Below, piece after piece: positions 52,210 through 62,840 of a stretch of DNA of 64,000 nt. Within the stretch, counting starts at the first letter, position 1, and the number at the start of each line of letters is the position of its first letter. A program made the translations under genes and the position numbers. The notes under the pieces are model-generated. The model made no database searches and was not told the DNA's origin. It saw only the letters and a list, made by a program, of their open reading frames with translations. The DNA is taken from assembly GCA_018268085.1 (NCBI GenBank), contig JAFDXE010000015.1:1-64000 (forward strand), written 5' to 3'. The stretch comes from Bacteroidota bacterium (GTDB lineage Bacteria > Bacteroidota > Bacteroidia > Chitinophagales > Chitinophagaceae).

Positions 52210-55200
52210 CAGTTTAAGCTATAATTTACCAAAATGGCTTTCATTATTCTGTCCATCAATTCTTCGTGCTCATCCAGCCTCAATTCTTCATACTTTGGAT
52301 TTGCCGCTAACAGTTCAATATCTGTTTGAAGGCGTTCATACTCCCTGGGAACATCTTGCCAACCGATGTATATTTTCTTCTTGATTACACTATCAAAAGC
52401 ACTTAAAGAAAAATCCCGTGATAATTCTTCATTGAAATCGGCTTGAGAAACATTCTTTATCAATGTGAATATTTCAAAAGTACCCTTATCAGGAAAACCC
52501 ATACGTTGCGGCAGTGAGGCAACTTCATCCAGTTCAGCATATAGGTCGCCTAACTGATTCAGAATTTCTTCAATGGCGAGACTCTGCTCTTGCTTCTGTT
52601 TAATAAGCTCATCCAAACGATTCTGGAACTCTACATAAACCGCTGAGTTCACCTCATTTTGCCTGATTACCGTTTCAATATCTCTTATGATTTTCTCTGC
52701 CTTGTCGGATGGATTCAATTTGGTTTCTTTGAGCTTGCTCAAATAATCTGAATCAATCTTAATCTCAGGTAAATGCCCTTTGAAGTTTATGAGCCTGGCT
52801 GTTTCCTGAATCAGTTTTCGTGTCTTGGCTGCATAGATTTCTGCATCAAAATCTACCCGCTTAAACTCTTCAAGGTATATCTCGTAAATCTCATTCAGCC
52901 ACAAATACTGCTCCTTGTGTTCCCTGAGTTTCGGATGCGGAGAAATTGATTCCCACAACTGCACTACCTCTCTAAATGAATTTTCAAACTTGCCATGATC
53001 CATTTCAGTCAACTTCCTTACAATGTTCATCGCACATTCATAACTATCTTCCAGTTGTATATCTTCAAAGGGCTTAAATGCTTCATCTAATACTTTTGGA
53101 AATGTAGCAACCAAGCTTTCTACATCTTCAAATTCGCCAATATCTTCCGGGTCATAGTTTAATGCATCCTTGTAATTCTGGAATACACCCACATAATCAA
53201 CTATACGACCAAACTCCTTTGACAATTTGGATACTTTATCATCATAGGGCCTGTTGGTTCGGGCAACGGCTTGCAAAAGATTGTGGTCACGAATAGGGCT
53301 ATCGAGATACATGGTTTGCTCAATAGGGGCATCAAAACCTGTGAGCAGCATGTTACAGACAATAAATATTTTAAGGTTGTTCCCTAATTTTTGTTCTTCC
53401 TCGGTTATCCTGCGTTTGAACTGGCGTATCAGCTTTTTCCGTTCTGCATCTTCTTTATAATGGTCTTTGAACAGTTCATATTTCTCACCCTCATCATAAG
53501 CACCCGTTGAAAAAATGATGGAGATTTCTGAACGGTCGAAATATTTGAGTAGCTCGTTGTAATACAATACGCAGGCTTCTTTATCACAAGCCACTACCTG
53601 GGCTTTGTAACCCTGCGGTTCAACTACATTTCTGTAATCCTCGGCAATATCTTTTGCCAGCGTTTCAATTCTTTCGGGATGTTTCAAAAACACCTTCCAT
53701 GCCTGAACCCTTTTCTCTACCAACCGCTTTTCGTCTTCATCCAATTCAGCAGTAATTTCATCATAGCCCTGCTTCAGCTTTTCTTTATCTAAAAACCACT
53801 CTTGCGGACCAAAAGTGTAGCGTATGGGTTTGGTTGCCCCATCATCTATGGCATCCTGAATGCTATACCTGTCCAGGTAATATTCATGCTCGCCTTTTTG
53901 CCGCACAATACCGAACTCCTGATGTGTCTTTGGGATGGGTGTGCCTGTAAAGGCGAAACGCTTTGCATTGGGTAAAACCGCCTGTAGTTCCATTTGAAAA
54001 TCGCCATACTGGGTGCGGTGGGCTTCATCAATTAAAATGATGACATTATCTCGCAGATCCTGCCGGTTGCCTAACTCCCTGAACTTTTGAATGGTGGTAA
54101 TAAACACCCCTGCCGGAGCTTTGTCGATAATATATTTCAGGTCACCGATATTGTTGACTGCTCTTGCATTGGGAAACTCGCAATCGTCAAACGTGCCACC
54201 AATCTGCTCTCTCAAATCCTTTCTGTCCACCACGATGTAAACAGTAGGGTCTTTTAATTCTTTGCTCTGCCTGAGCTTAAAGGCAGTATAAAGCATGGTC
54301 AAACTCTTGCCTGAACCTTGCGTATGCCATATTACGCCTTGCTTTAAATCGGAATTGATTACCCTGTCGGCAATCTTGTTCGCTGCTCTCAACTGCTGAT
54401 AGCGGGCTACCTTTTTTATAATCTTCCCTTCGGTTCTCTCAAACACCATAAAGTGTTTCAGAATATCCAAGACCCTTGCAGGTTGCAGTAGCCCAATGAT
54501 GCCCAACTTCATTCTTTCCAATACCTCACCATTTGGCAAACGGGCAACATCAAAGTGCCAATAAGCATCTTCAGGGTCTTTGTAAACCAAACACAGGTCA
54601 TTTTCCGGGTCTAAAATTGGATTGGGCTGTGCTGTATCTATCAGATTACTTTTCCATTCATTGAAATAAGAAGAAGATGCTCCCGGAATACCATACTTAG
54701 CAATACGACCGTTGCAAGCCACGCCAAAAGCATGGCACATATACAATTTATCTGCCCGCTGGTCGTAGGTAGAAAACTGAGCTACTCCTTCCAACCAGTT
54801 TGTACCTTTTCTTGCTCTTTGCTTTGCTTCAATAGGAACCAACGGAATACCATTTACCAGCAATACAATATCAGTCTTAACCATTTTATATCCCTGCACC
54901 CAATACTGATTGGTTACTATGAAATCATTCTTCCAGATGTTTTCAAAATCAATGAAATGAATATCTATATCATCGCCATCAACTGAAATGGTAACATGAG
55001 AAGCCAGCTTGTCTAAAAAAGATTCGTTGCCTAAGATGGGTATCGGGTTATTCAGGTTTTGAAGCAATTGCTCGACAGCTAATTTTGCGACATCCTTACT
55101 GACGTTGTTGATTTCTGCGGTTTTATCAATGAGAATTGACTCCAATACCGGATTGGAAAATGGGCGGTTATACACTTTCAACTCATCGTTGCTTTTGAAA

Positions 55201-55271
55201 GTCCAGCCCATTTTACTGAGCCATTCGGTAACAGGTTTTTCAACACCTTTTAATTCTGATAGCTTGACCAT
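52209..55271 (-). CDS. hsdR: Type I restriction endonuclease subunit R
   Basis: A 1020 aa HsdR. The N-terminal nuclease has Asp134 and Glu148-x-Lys150 (PIEAKQR). The translocase has Walker A HTQGSGKS (about 316-323) and DEAH at 415-418, then VFxxTGTPI-like FAFTGTPI, and a late GRxxR-type motif in LLQAVARTNRPYD. It moves DNA past the bound complex and cleaves at a distance when the recognition site is unmethylated. It follows the GHKL-DUF3883 gene by 5 bp, in an operon whose hsdS is at the right edge and whose hsdM must lie beyond. Confidence 0.95.
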   Translation of the reverse strand: MVKLSELKGVEKPVTEWLSKMGWTFKSNDELKVYNRPFSNPVLESILIDKTAEINNVSKDVAKLAVEQLLQNLNNPIPILGNESFLDKLASHVTISVDGDDIDIHFIDFENIWKNDFIVTNQYWVQGYKMVKTDIVLLVNGIPLVPIEAKQRARKGTNWLEGVAQFSTYDQRADKLYMCHAFGVACNGRIAKYGIPGASSSYFNEWKSNLIDTAQPNPILDPENDLCLVYKDPEDAYWHFDVARLPNGEVLERMKLGIIGLLQPARVLDILKHFMVFERTEGKIIKKVARYQQLRAANKIADRVINSDLKQGVIWHTQGSGKSLTMLYTAFKLRQSKELKDPTVYIVVDRKDLREQIGGTFDDCEFPNARAVNNIGDLKYIIDKAPAGVFITTIQKFRELGNRQDLRDNVIILIDEAHRTQYGDFQMELQAVLPNAKRFAFTGTPIPKTHQEFGIVRQKGEHEYYLDRYSIQDAIDDGATKPIRYTFGPQEWFLDKEKLKQGYDEITAELDEDEKRLVEKRVQAWKVFLKHPERIETLAKDIAEDYRNVVEPQGYKAQVVACDKEACVLYYNELLKYFDRSEISIIFSTGAYDEGEKYELFKDHYKEDAERKKLIRQFKRRITEEEQKLGNNLKIFIVCNMLLTGFDAPIEQTMYLDSPIRDHNLLQAVARTNRPYDDKVSKLSKEFGRIVDYVGVFQNYKDALNYDPEDIGEFEDVESLVATFPKVLDEAFKPFEDIQLEDSYECAMNIVRKLTEMDHGKFENSFREVVQLWESISPHPKLREHKEQYLWLNEIYEIYLEEFKRVDFDAEIYAAKTRKLIQETARLINFKGHLPEIKIDSDYLSKLKETKLNPSDKAEKIIRDIETVIRQNEVNSAVYVEFQNRLDELIKQKQEQSLAIEEILNQLGDLYAELDEVASLPQRMGFPDKGTFEIFTLIKNVSQADFNEELSRDFSLSAFDSVIKKKIYIGWQDVPREYERLQTDIELLAANPKYEELRLDEHEELMDRIMKAILVNYSLN

Positions 55272-55276
55272 ATAAT

Positions 55277-58200
55277 TTATAATTCAAGATTTACTGGATG
55301 TGCCCTCAATTCACCATCTTTCCATTTCTTCACAGGATTTTTAATTGGTGTTACTTTAGGCTTTTCTCCTAATACGTCTTTAATAATGTAAAAGAAATAT
55401 TTATTGCCTTGTCCTTCTTTGAATACTTTTTGAGCCAGTGACCATTGATAACCATTTACCGGAAATAAATCTTTATCAGTAAGTTTTGTACTCTTTACTT
55501 CAATATACTCATGAATCTGCTCCTCATTCTTAATGATTATATCGCAACCAATTCCTTTCTTTCCCTCTTTATTTAAAAGCGTTATCGTGAACTTATGACC
55601 TTCTTTATCCTGAAAAACCATTTCGTTTTCGTTCTCACTTATCAGAGTAGCTTTTTGTTTCCATTTTTTCTTTAGAAACCCCAGAGCTATAATTTCACCT
55701 CTTGCACCTAATTCATTTCTCATTTCCTGACTCATTCCTTTAACGCCCTTTCCTCCCTTCTTTTTTTCATCATTTTCATTACCCGAACTATCGCCATCCG
55801 AATCATCCCCTATTTCAGTTGCTTCAACGCCTGAGTCGTCAAAACCTTCAAATGGTTCTTCTTCCACATCCACTGTTTCTACTCCAGGGGCTTCTTCTAT
55901 CTCTTGTTTTTCCTTTTCTCTATTCGCATCCGCCATAAGTTGGTTTAAAGCAGCAATCAGATCTATTCCTTTCTCAGTACATAGCTTTATAGCTTCTTCA
56001 AATTGGTTAAATTGATCCCGCCTATCGGCAGGCATCTGCTCTATAAGCTGGTGTTCTGCTTCGGTTTTGAATTTTAATTGATCAATTAAAATCCGGGCTT
56101 CATCGGATTGGGTATCATATTCAGTAGAAAGTTGGGCAAGCAATATATTACCTGGCTTATGTGGCTCGGTTGAGTCTTCTTTTGTAAAAAGCCAGTCTGT
56201 TTCTTTCAAACTCCTAAGTAAGTAACTTTCAAAGGTTGTACTTCTATCATAATTTCTAAACCATTTGTATTTGCCACGGAAAAGGTTGTTATCATTTTTA
56301 ATACAGGTCGTTATAATATTCCAAATCAGTACTGAATCTTCTTGTGAAAGGGTTTCCTGTGATAAAATATCATCAAGACCTTCCAATTTATAATCTGTGA
56401 CTGTTTGGGGTTGATACCAGGTTACTTCTTCGCTTCTATGGGTAGAATTTAATCGCAATTGACGTTTCTTCTCCTCACTAAACCCGGGATCAAACTCTAT
56501 TTTCCAGGCATAATCTTTTACATCGCATTTTTTTAAGAAATCAATAAACTTCTCCTGAGAAAGCTGGCTATAGACATCCGTATTCAAAAAGTAAATATTG
56601 TCAGAGAACCGAAAATACTGTCTCAAAGGTGGGCTGGGCAAATAAACATACTGATAGTTTTGATATGAAAATTCTGAGGTTTTTGCATTAACTGCCTGGA
56701 TAAATTTTACATCGGTATCGTTAAACAGTTTAACCAGCTCACCTTTGATTATATCGTTTGCTTTTTCATATACTTCAAGCACCAGACTAATGTGTTCCAG
56801 ATGCTCTTTTAATTCAGGGTATTTAGATTCATTCTTGTAAAGTGGTACAATATGATGTTTTATTTTATCAAATAAGTTAGGCTCCTTTAAGCCCAGTTTG
56901 TTTTTAATAAATTCTAACGATGCTTTACTTTGTATTACATTCTGATTAATTGTAGCATAGCCCAACTGTTGATTAGCCAGTGGCAGATATACCTGTGGGT
57001 TCCCTTCTGTATCAAAAGGATTCATATGTTTGCCATTGGTAATCCTGATGATTGGCTTCTTCCTTAATGGGCCTTCCTCCTTTCCTTTTCCGCTCCGCCA
57101 AAGCGACTCCTGCCGGCCATTCAAAAACTCATAGAACCTTCTTATCCAATTGTCATCCTTCAAACTTAGAAACTGCTCTGTAATTTTTTTTGCAAAATCT
57201 TCCGGGGCATATTCTTTAATATTCAATTCCTCTTTTAAATAATCTAACAGCTCGGGGGTTCTATCCACTGTAATTTTTGTGTCCATCCAGTATTTCCTGC
57301 CAAACAGCATCTGCATATCATCAACCTTTGAAATTACTGATGTAAGTTCCTTACCACGAACGATTGCCAGATCATTTGCAGCCTGGTACTGGTTTTTGAA
57401 CATTGATGGCAGGTATTTCTTTCCAGTGTTAAATTCATCTCTAACCGCAGAAAAGAACCTCTGATAAACTATTTTGGAAGGGTCAATATTTCTCTTGATG
57501 GGGAGCTGATTCAAAAAATTGATTGTCATTTTCTTTGAATCTCTAAAGTACTCAAGCACAGATACCATTAATTCACACAGTTCATCTATTAGCTGTTGAT
57601 TGATACTGAGGTTAAAATCTATATTGTCTCTTGCAGGTGTAGTGGAAAACGGTGCTTGCAATAAGAAATTCAAAAATGTCTCGTACCCTGTCTCAAAAAA
57701 TGCAAAAAGATTACTGCTGTTTGCTTTTACAATTTCTTCTTCATTTCCGTTCATCTCCTTCTTAAATGCTATTGCAATCTTTGGCTTATTTTTTAGCTTG
57801 GAAAACAGATTGTTTTGGACATCTCTTTTAAAGATATAGTAGTCATATTTTTCTTTCCCAACACTTATTGAAGTATTAAAAGCAATCGGGCTTTTTTGGA
57901 TGCTTTTTTGTTGCTTTTTATATTCCCGTTTTTCTTCCCCCCATTGCAGTGAAATGGATTGCAGGTTTGTAAGGAAAAGAAGATTATAAATTTCAAAATT
58001 TTCAAACTTGGTTTTTATCAATTCGTAAGTTTCTTCCGGAGTTACTTTTTTGCTGTTAAATTGTAACGTAATTTTTGTTTCCTCAAAATTTTGATTCTCC
58101 TTAAAATTTGATGGGAGAACAAAATTGATAATCTCAAATTCATACTTACCTGACTGAATCTTTGGGGATTCGGTCACTGCATAAACAGACTTAAAGCCAA

Positions 58201-58510
58201 TGCCGAATTTGCCTATTTTTTCAAGGTCTCTCTTTTTGTCATTTTGAATATTACTGATGCCTGATATCGCTTCAATATCCTCTGGTGAAAACGGGATGCC
58301 ATTATGGGAGATAATCAACTTGTCATGAAATAATTCAAATTTTATCTTGGTCGCCCTGGCGTCTTCTGCATTTTGCAGAATTTCATATACGAAGTGTGAA
58401 GCATCGGAGTACAGGCCCACTAATACAGTAGTCAGATCAAAACCGTTCTTGATCTGTGCATCCACAAACTCTTTCCTGTTTTTTATTAATTCTTCAATGT
58501 TCATACTCAT
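55277..58510 (-). CDS. GHKL (sacsin-like) ATPase with DUF3883 C-terminus
   Basis: The ATG at 58510 overlaps the helicase stop as ATGA and gives a 1077 aa protein; an in-frame ATG at 58537 is possible. Near the N-terminus lies an HSP90/sacsin-like ATP-binding fold: YEILQNAEDARATKIKFE (N box) and KFGIGFKSVYAVTE (G box). The middle is long and unassigned, then a Glu/Asp/Gly-rich low-complexity stretch. The end (about 930-1077) is a DUF3883/NOV-like nuclease-fold domain with EYIEVKST. Such ATPases appear in several defence loci. It lies between helicase and hsdR. Confidence 0.85.
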   Translation of the reverse strand: MSMNIEELIKNRKEFVDAQIKNGFDLTTVLVGLYSDASHFVYEILQNAEDARATKIKFELFHDKLIISHNGIPFSPEDIEAISGISNIQNDKKRDLEKIGKFGIGFKSVYAVTESPKIQSGKYEFEIINFVLPSNFKENQNFEETKITLQFNSKKVTPEETYELIKTKFENFEIYNLLFLTNLQSISLQWGEEKREYKKQQKSIQKSPIAFNTSISVGKEKYDYYIFKRDVQNNLFSKLKNKPKIAIAFKKEMNGNEEEIVKANSSNLFAFFETGYETFLNFLLQAPFSTTPARDNIDFNLSINQQLIDELCELMVSVLEYFRDSKKMTINFLNQLPIKRNIDPSKIVYQRFFSAVRDEFNTGKKYLPSMFKNQYQAANDLAIVRGKELTSVISKVDDMQMLFGRKYWMDTKITVDRTPELLDYLKEELNIKEYAPEDFAKKITEQFLSLKDDNWIRRFYEFLNGRQESLWRSGKGKEEGPLRKKPIIRITNGKHMNPFDTEGNPQVYLPLANQQLGYATINQNVIQSKASLEFIKNKLGLKEPNLFDKIKHHIVPLYKNESKYPELKEHLEHISLVLEVYEKANDIIKGELVKLFNDTDVKFIQAVNAKTSEFSYQNYQYVYLPSPPLRQYFRFSDNIYFLNTDVYSQLSQEKFIDFLKKCDVKDYAWKIEFDPGFSEEKKRQLRLNSTHRSEEVTWYQPQTVTDYKLEGLDDILSQETLSQEDSVLIWNIITTCIKNDNNLFRGKYKWFRNYDRSTTFESYLLRSLKETDWLFTKEDSTEPHKPGNILLAQLSTEYDTQSDEARILIDQLKFKTEAEHQLIEQMPADRRDQFNQFEEAIKLCTEKGIDLIAALNQLMADANREKEKQEIEEAPGVETVDVEEEPFEGFDDSGVEATEIGDDSDGDSSGNENDEKKKGGKGVKGMSQEMRNELGARGEIIALGFLKKKWKQKATLISENENEMVFQDKEGHKFTITLLNKEGKKGIGCDIIIKNEEQIHEYIEVKSTKLTDKDLFPVNGYQWSLAQKVFKEGQGNKYFFYIIKDVLGEKPKVTPIKNPVKKWKDGELRAHPVNLEL

Positions 58511-61275
58511 TTTGATTTGGGACATATTGAAGACCAATCACATTTTGTACATATTTCTTTGCCGGGTTTTCTCGGAAACTTGTTGCTTACAATTCCATCA
58601 ATAGCAACTTTCAATTTCGTTTTTGTCTCAGTTATTTTTTCATTAGTAATTACCACTTCCTTTCGTTCTGCTTTTTCAGCATCCAGGTAATGCAAATACG
58701 CTTTATTAATGTCTTTTAATAAAGCTTCCTGTGCTGCAATGGTGTACAAAACAACCTGATGGGTGTATTTCTCTTCAAAATGGCTCTGCGGTTTGCCGGT
58801 TTTAAAATCAATTATCTCCAATACATCTTGTCTACCTTCTGCACGGGAAAGCAAATCAATTGAACCATTGATCAATGCTTTGTTTTCAAAATCCATCTCA
58901 AAATTCTGCTCTGTTTTAACTGCCAGGGAGAAATCCTTTTCCCACAACTTGATATAGTTCTTCAAACTATTAAGACATGACTTTTTAAGTGTTTCAGATA
59001 AACTTGTTGCAGCGTACCGCAGGTAAAAATGTTCATCTACTAATTCTGCAAGTCTCTTTTCCGTGGGTATCTTATTATTTCTTTCATATTCCTTGTGCAT
59101 TAGATTTATCAGGTTATGAACCTGCTTTCCATAACCCAGTGCCTGCACCAGTTCAGGGTTAAAACCATAAATGAAACGCATCCTGTAATCATAGCTGCAA
59201 GACAAATAATAAGAGAGTTCGCTATAATTTGTTGGAAACTTTAAATCGCTGTCAATCCTGTCTATCTTACAGGAAACCCGTTTTGTTGGATCGGGAATGT
59301 CTGTTGTAATGAAATACTTATCTGCCAACCCGGCAAAGAATGAATGCAGAGCAGTTCTTTTGGAATTACCAGTAGAAATATCGTGTGTAGTAACAAACAA
59401 AAACTTTTTAGCTCTTGTTATGGCTACATAATACAATCGCCTTTCATCTGCTTCACTGCCTCCGTACCTGCTAAAATCAATTTTCTTTGGATTGAGGAAA
59501 GTAACCCGGTCATTATTTCTATTGTTACTACCTTTTAACCGGGGCATAAATACCACCGGGAAACCAAGCCCCTTTGTCCCGTGAAGGGTCATAATCTTAA
59601 CGGCATCAATTAAACCGGCATTTGCATCGGTAGAACCTTCATCATATGCGTTTGAAACAAAGGTTTGAATAAAATCTATAAAGCGGACAATATCGTTTTT
59701 TGTAAGGTAGGTTCTCGAATCTTCAAAATCTGAGATCGCCTGGCTGAAACGTCCTAAATTATACAGAGCTACATCATCAGTCGGATCATTGTGAAATGAA
59801 ATATCGCCCAAACCCAACCCTGATAAAAGTTTATAATAAAGGCCTTTCATACTAAGCCTTTTCTGCTCTTTACACCATTGTATAATTTCTTTTACCAGCT
59901 TCTTAAATTCAGAAACTGAAATGTCAAATGTTTCACTGACTAAATCATGTATGTCGGTTATACTTTCATTAGGGTCATTATCATCATCTTTTGCACTTTC
60001 GCCAATGTATTTAAGCGTTCGTAAAATGCCCGAAACTTCAGGGGATTCCATTAACCCTCCCATTCCGGAATAGATCACATTTATTCCTGCCTGCTCCAGT
60101 GCCTCTTTGTATTCATGTGCATCGTTCCGCCTGCGGAACAATAGCACCATGTCAGAATACTTTAGTTTTCTTGGTTGCCCTTTATCAAGATATTCTTTGC
60201 CATAAAGTGCGGAAACTTTATTCACTATCCAATCAACTTCTTCCTGCTGTGTATCAAAACAAAGTTTATAGAGATCCCCTTTTTCTGAAATTGATGCATT
60301 TGCCTTTATGGCTTTTGGGAGACGTTTTGGATTGACTGAAATAAAATCAGCAGCACAGTTAATGATATTATTATGGGAACGCCGGTTGGTCTCCAGTTTG
60401 TAGGTGGTTACATTTTTATAATTCTTCGGGAAACTGATTATGTTATCAACATCAGCCCCTCTCCACTGGTATATTGACTGATCATCATCCCCAACCACAC
60501 AAACATTCTTTTGACCTGAAACAAGGCGTATCAGTTGTTCCTGAATGGGGTTTACATCCTGGTATTCGTCAATAGTGAAAAATTTATACTGCTTTTGAAT
60601 TTGCTGAATGATATACTTGTCCTTCAGCATGTGATCAACAGCTAAACGTAGAATACCTGAAAAATCAAGAAACTTTCTTTCGTTTAGCTTATCCAGATAA
60701 ATTTCAAGTGCCTGTTTGAATTTTTCAGAAGCTATCTGGTTATCCTTAATACTTTCCTCCCTGTAAAAATCAATATCAGCCAGCAACGTATTCAATGTCC
60801 AGCTTTCATAACGTTTGGGGTTGTTTACTGCACTAAAGGGCATGCGATGACCAAAATCTTTCAATTCGTTGTATAGTTCCCATAGGTTTATCCCATCCCA
60901 TTTTAATGAAACGGAAAATGCCTTCCGGCTATTTTCATCAAGCATATCATAACCCCGGTATTTAGGTATAAAGTCTTGCAGGATTTTAAAAGCAAACGAA
61001 TGAATAGTGCCAATAAACATATCGCCGATATCCGGCTGCTTGCCCATCAATTCTTTAATCTTGTCTCTTACCCGGAATTTCAATTCTTCAGCGGCAGCAT
61101 CATTAAAAGTTAATGCAACAATCTCTCCCGCCTTTACAATTCCCTGTTGAATTTGATAGGCAATACGTTCCGAAACAAATTCTGTTTTACCAGACCCAGC
61201 ACAGGCAATAATCTGAACATTACCCTGCAATAGCTTAGGGTTCTTCTTAAACGTATCAAGGTTATGAATTGGCAT
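58507..61275 (-). CDS. UvrD-family helicase with RecB-like nuclease domain
   Basis: A 922 aa protein from ATG 61275 (an in-frame TTG at 61281 is less likely). SF1A motifs are Walker A AGSGKTEF, motif II IDEYQDVN, VVGDDDQSIYQWRGA, LETNRRSH, TLHGTKGLGFPVVF and YVAITRAKKFLF. The C-terminal PD-(D/E)XK domain has LEIIDFKTGKPQ and closes with a cysteine cluster (EICTKCDWSSICPKSK) like AddB/RecB-type Fe-S nucleases. It can unwind and probably cut DNA. Gene order places it 11 bp after the membrane protein gene, within the same operon. Confidence 0.93.
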   Translation of the reverse strand: MPIHNLDTFKKNPKLLQGNVQIIACAGSGKTEFVSERIAYQIQQGIVKAGEIVALTFNDAAAEELKFRVRDKIKELMGKQPDIGDMFIGTIHSFAFKILQDFIPKYRGYDMLDENSRKAFSVSLKWDGINLWELYNELKDFGHRMPFSAVNNPKRYESWTLNTLLADIDFYREESIKDNQIASEKFKQALEIYLDKLNERKFLDFSGILRLAVDHMLKDKYIIQQIQKQYKFFTIDEYQDVNPIQEQLIRLVSGQKNVCVVGDDDQSIYQWRGADVDNIISFPKNYKNVTTYKLETNRRSHNNIINCAADFISVNPKRLPKAIKANASISEKGDLYKLCFDTQQEEVDWIVNKVSALYGKEYLDKGQPRKLKYSDMVLLFRRRNDAHEYKEALEQAGINVIYSGMGGLMESPEVSGILRTLKYIGESAKDDDNDPNESITDIHDLVSETFDISVSEFKKLVKEIIQWCKEQKRLSMKGLYYKLLSGLGLGDISFHNDPTDDVALYNLGRFSQAISDFEDSRTYLTKNDIVRFIDFIQTFVSNAYDEGSTDANAGLIDAVKIMTLHGTKGLGFPVVFMPRLKGSNNRNNDRVTFLNPKKIDFSRYGGSEADERRLYYVAITRAKKFLFVTTHDISTGNSKRTALHSFFAGLADKYFITTDIPDPTKRVSCKIDRIDSDLKFPTNYSELSYYLSCSYDYRMRFIYGFNPELVQALGYGKQVHNLINLMHKEYERNNKIPTEKRLAELVDEHFYLRYAATSLSETLKKSCLNSLKNYIKLWEKDFSLAVKTEQNFEMDFENKALINGSIDLLSRAEGRQDVLEIIDFKTGKPQSHFEEKYTHQVVLYTIAAQEALLKDINKAYLHYLDAEKAERKEVVITNEKITETKTKLKVAIDGIVSNKFPRKPGKEICTKCDWSSICPKSK

Positions 61276-61286
61276 GTTCAAATTGT

Positions 61287-62840
61287 TTATTCATCGTTTG
61301 CAATTCCCAATGGCAATAAAATATATGTTTCAAACTCCTCCAGTATATTCCCATTACCATGTGCTGTAAACGGTATCCTGTCAAAATCATCCCATACTTC
61401 AGCCATAATATCCCTGTATTCATTTGTAAACTCCGGCGGACCGAAATCAACCCCCTTTGGACTGAGGAATAATTTTGTAAGCCACTCTCTTGCAGTTGTG
61501 CAGGCAACATTATCGGGATGGTAAGCATATTCACAATACATGCTCACAAGCCTTTCTAACTGGCTTTTCTTAAATGCTCTTGACAGTTTTCTTTCATCTG
61601 CCTCGCATACCGAATTGATACACCAGCCCAGGCAGCGGATGGTATCAATTACCCGGTGATCATTTTCTTCATCTTTAGCCAATTCAATCCAGTCAATCAT
61701 TGCATCAAACTGGCGGAAAATAACAAAATGGGCAAAGGAAGGATATTCAGCATCCGGGTCGTAGTTATTGTCTTCTGGAATAATGTCAATCAAATAATCT
61801 ACGGTATGCCGGAAATAAAAGAGCCACATGTGCCATCCCGGATCATTATATATGGTTTCTCTCACCATATAGTTGAAGTACACAGTAGCAATCCATACTT
61901 TGTGGTTCCAGAGTTCAGGCTCCAGTTTTGAGTCATACTTCTTTCTCAAAAAATCTTTTTGTTCCTCATCGTATTTTAAAGATTTGACTGCCCCCTCACC
62001 AACCGGGTACCAAACGTAATTATCAGCTGCAGCAACTGTATTTACAAATAAACCTGAAAGGATTGGCATATCGTTATACTGACTTCTGCTTGCCAGGGAA
62101 TCACTGCTTTGGTCAGCAATTTTCAATTCCTTTATCAGCTTCTGGTTCTTGTTTTCAAAAATGGTTTCAATATATAATTGCACAGCATCCTTATCAGAAG
62201 CTCTTTTTGATTCCATTCCTGAAAAGGCTTTTGCAAATAACTCGGGGTATTTGTTTGCTGCGTTCTTTATAAATTCATCGTTGGTTAAAATGGTTTCATA
62301 TATCCAGTAGGCAAATTCAATCCGTTGGGGCTTGGTTAACTTCTTAAATGCTTTCCTATAAGGTGTTTCCTGTGTTTCATATCTCTCCCTAAATTCATAT
62401 TCAGGCAGATTGGATTTGCCTTTTAAGTAGGTATAAATATCATTGATGTGATATTTTTCTATGTAGCCTGCCAACAAGTCAATATCATTTGCATTTATCA
62501 GTACCTTATAGAGTTTCAGTAACTCATCGAGCCTGTTTTTTGAAAAATAACCGAAGGAAACTTTTAGTATCGGTAGTGTAATAATGATAAGTGCAATTAT
62601 GAAAGCCCATATTGCCGCCGGTATCCCATTGTTGACAGTAAAAACTGACAACCATCCAAACCAGGTTTCTTTTAACCAGTCGAACGACATCAGGAAAAGG
62701 ATGTACAATAGGCTGGCAAAAAAAATGATGATCTCCGTTTTTGAAAAGAACAGCATTATGAAGTTCCTTTCCTTTTGCGGAATGAACGACCAGATAGCCA
62801 GGCCCAAACCTAATATGGTTAAAAAATCAGACGGTTGCAT
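61287..62840 (-). CDS. Membrane-anchored protein of unknown function
   Basis: A 517 aa protein with three transmembrane helices in the first 115 residues (LTILGLGLAIWSFI, IIIFFASLLYILFLMSF, AAIWAFIIALIIITLPIL). A soluble helical domain of about 400 residues follows, rich in Trp and Tyr (GWHMWLFYFRHTVDYLID). No named catalytic motif is visible. Its ATG lies inside the end of hsdS (14 bp overlap), and a helicase gene follows, so it is a fixed member of the operon. It could tether the complex to the membrane or be the toxic effector; both are speculation. Confidence 0.72.
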   Translation of the reverse strand: MQPSDFLTILGLGLAIWSFIPQKERNFIMLFFSKTEIIIFFASLLYILFLMSFDWLKETWFGWLSVFTVNNGIPAAIWAFIIALIIITLPILKVSFGYFSKNRLDELLKLYKVLINANDIDLLAGYIEKYHINDIYTYLKGKSNLPEYEFRERYETQETPYRKAFKKLTKPQRIEFAYWIYETILTNDEFIKNAANKYPELFAKAFSGMESKRASDKDAVQLYIETIFENKNQKLIKELKIADQSSDSLASRSQYNDMPILSGLFVNTVAAADNYVWYPVGEGAVKSLKYDEEQKDFLRKKYDSKLEPELWNHKVWIATVYFNYMVRETIYNDPGWHMWLFYFRHTVDYLIDIIPEDNNYDPDAEYPSFAHFVIFRQFDAMIDWIELAKDEENDHRVIDTIRCLGWCINSVCEADERKLSRAFKKSQLERLVSMYCEYAYHPDNVACTTAREWLTKLFLSPKGVDFGPPEFTNEYRDIMAEVWDDFDRIPFTAHGNGNILEEFETYILLPLGIANDE

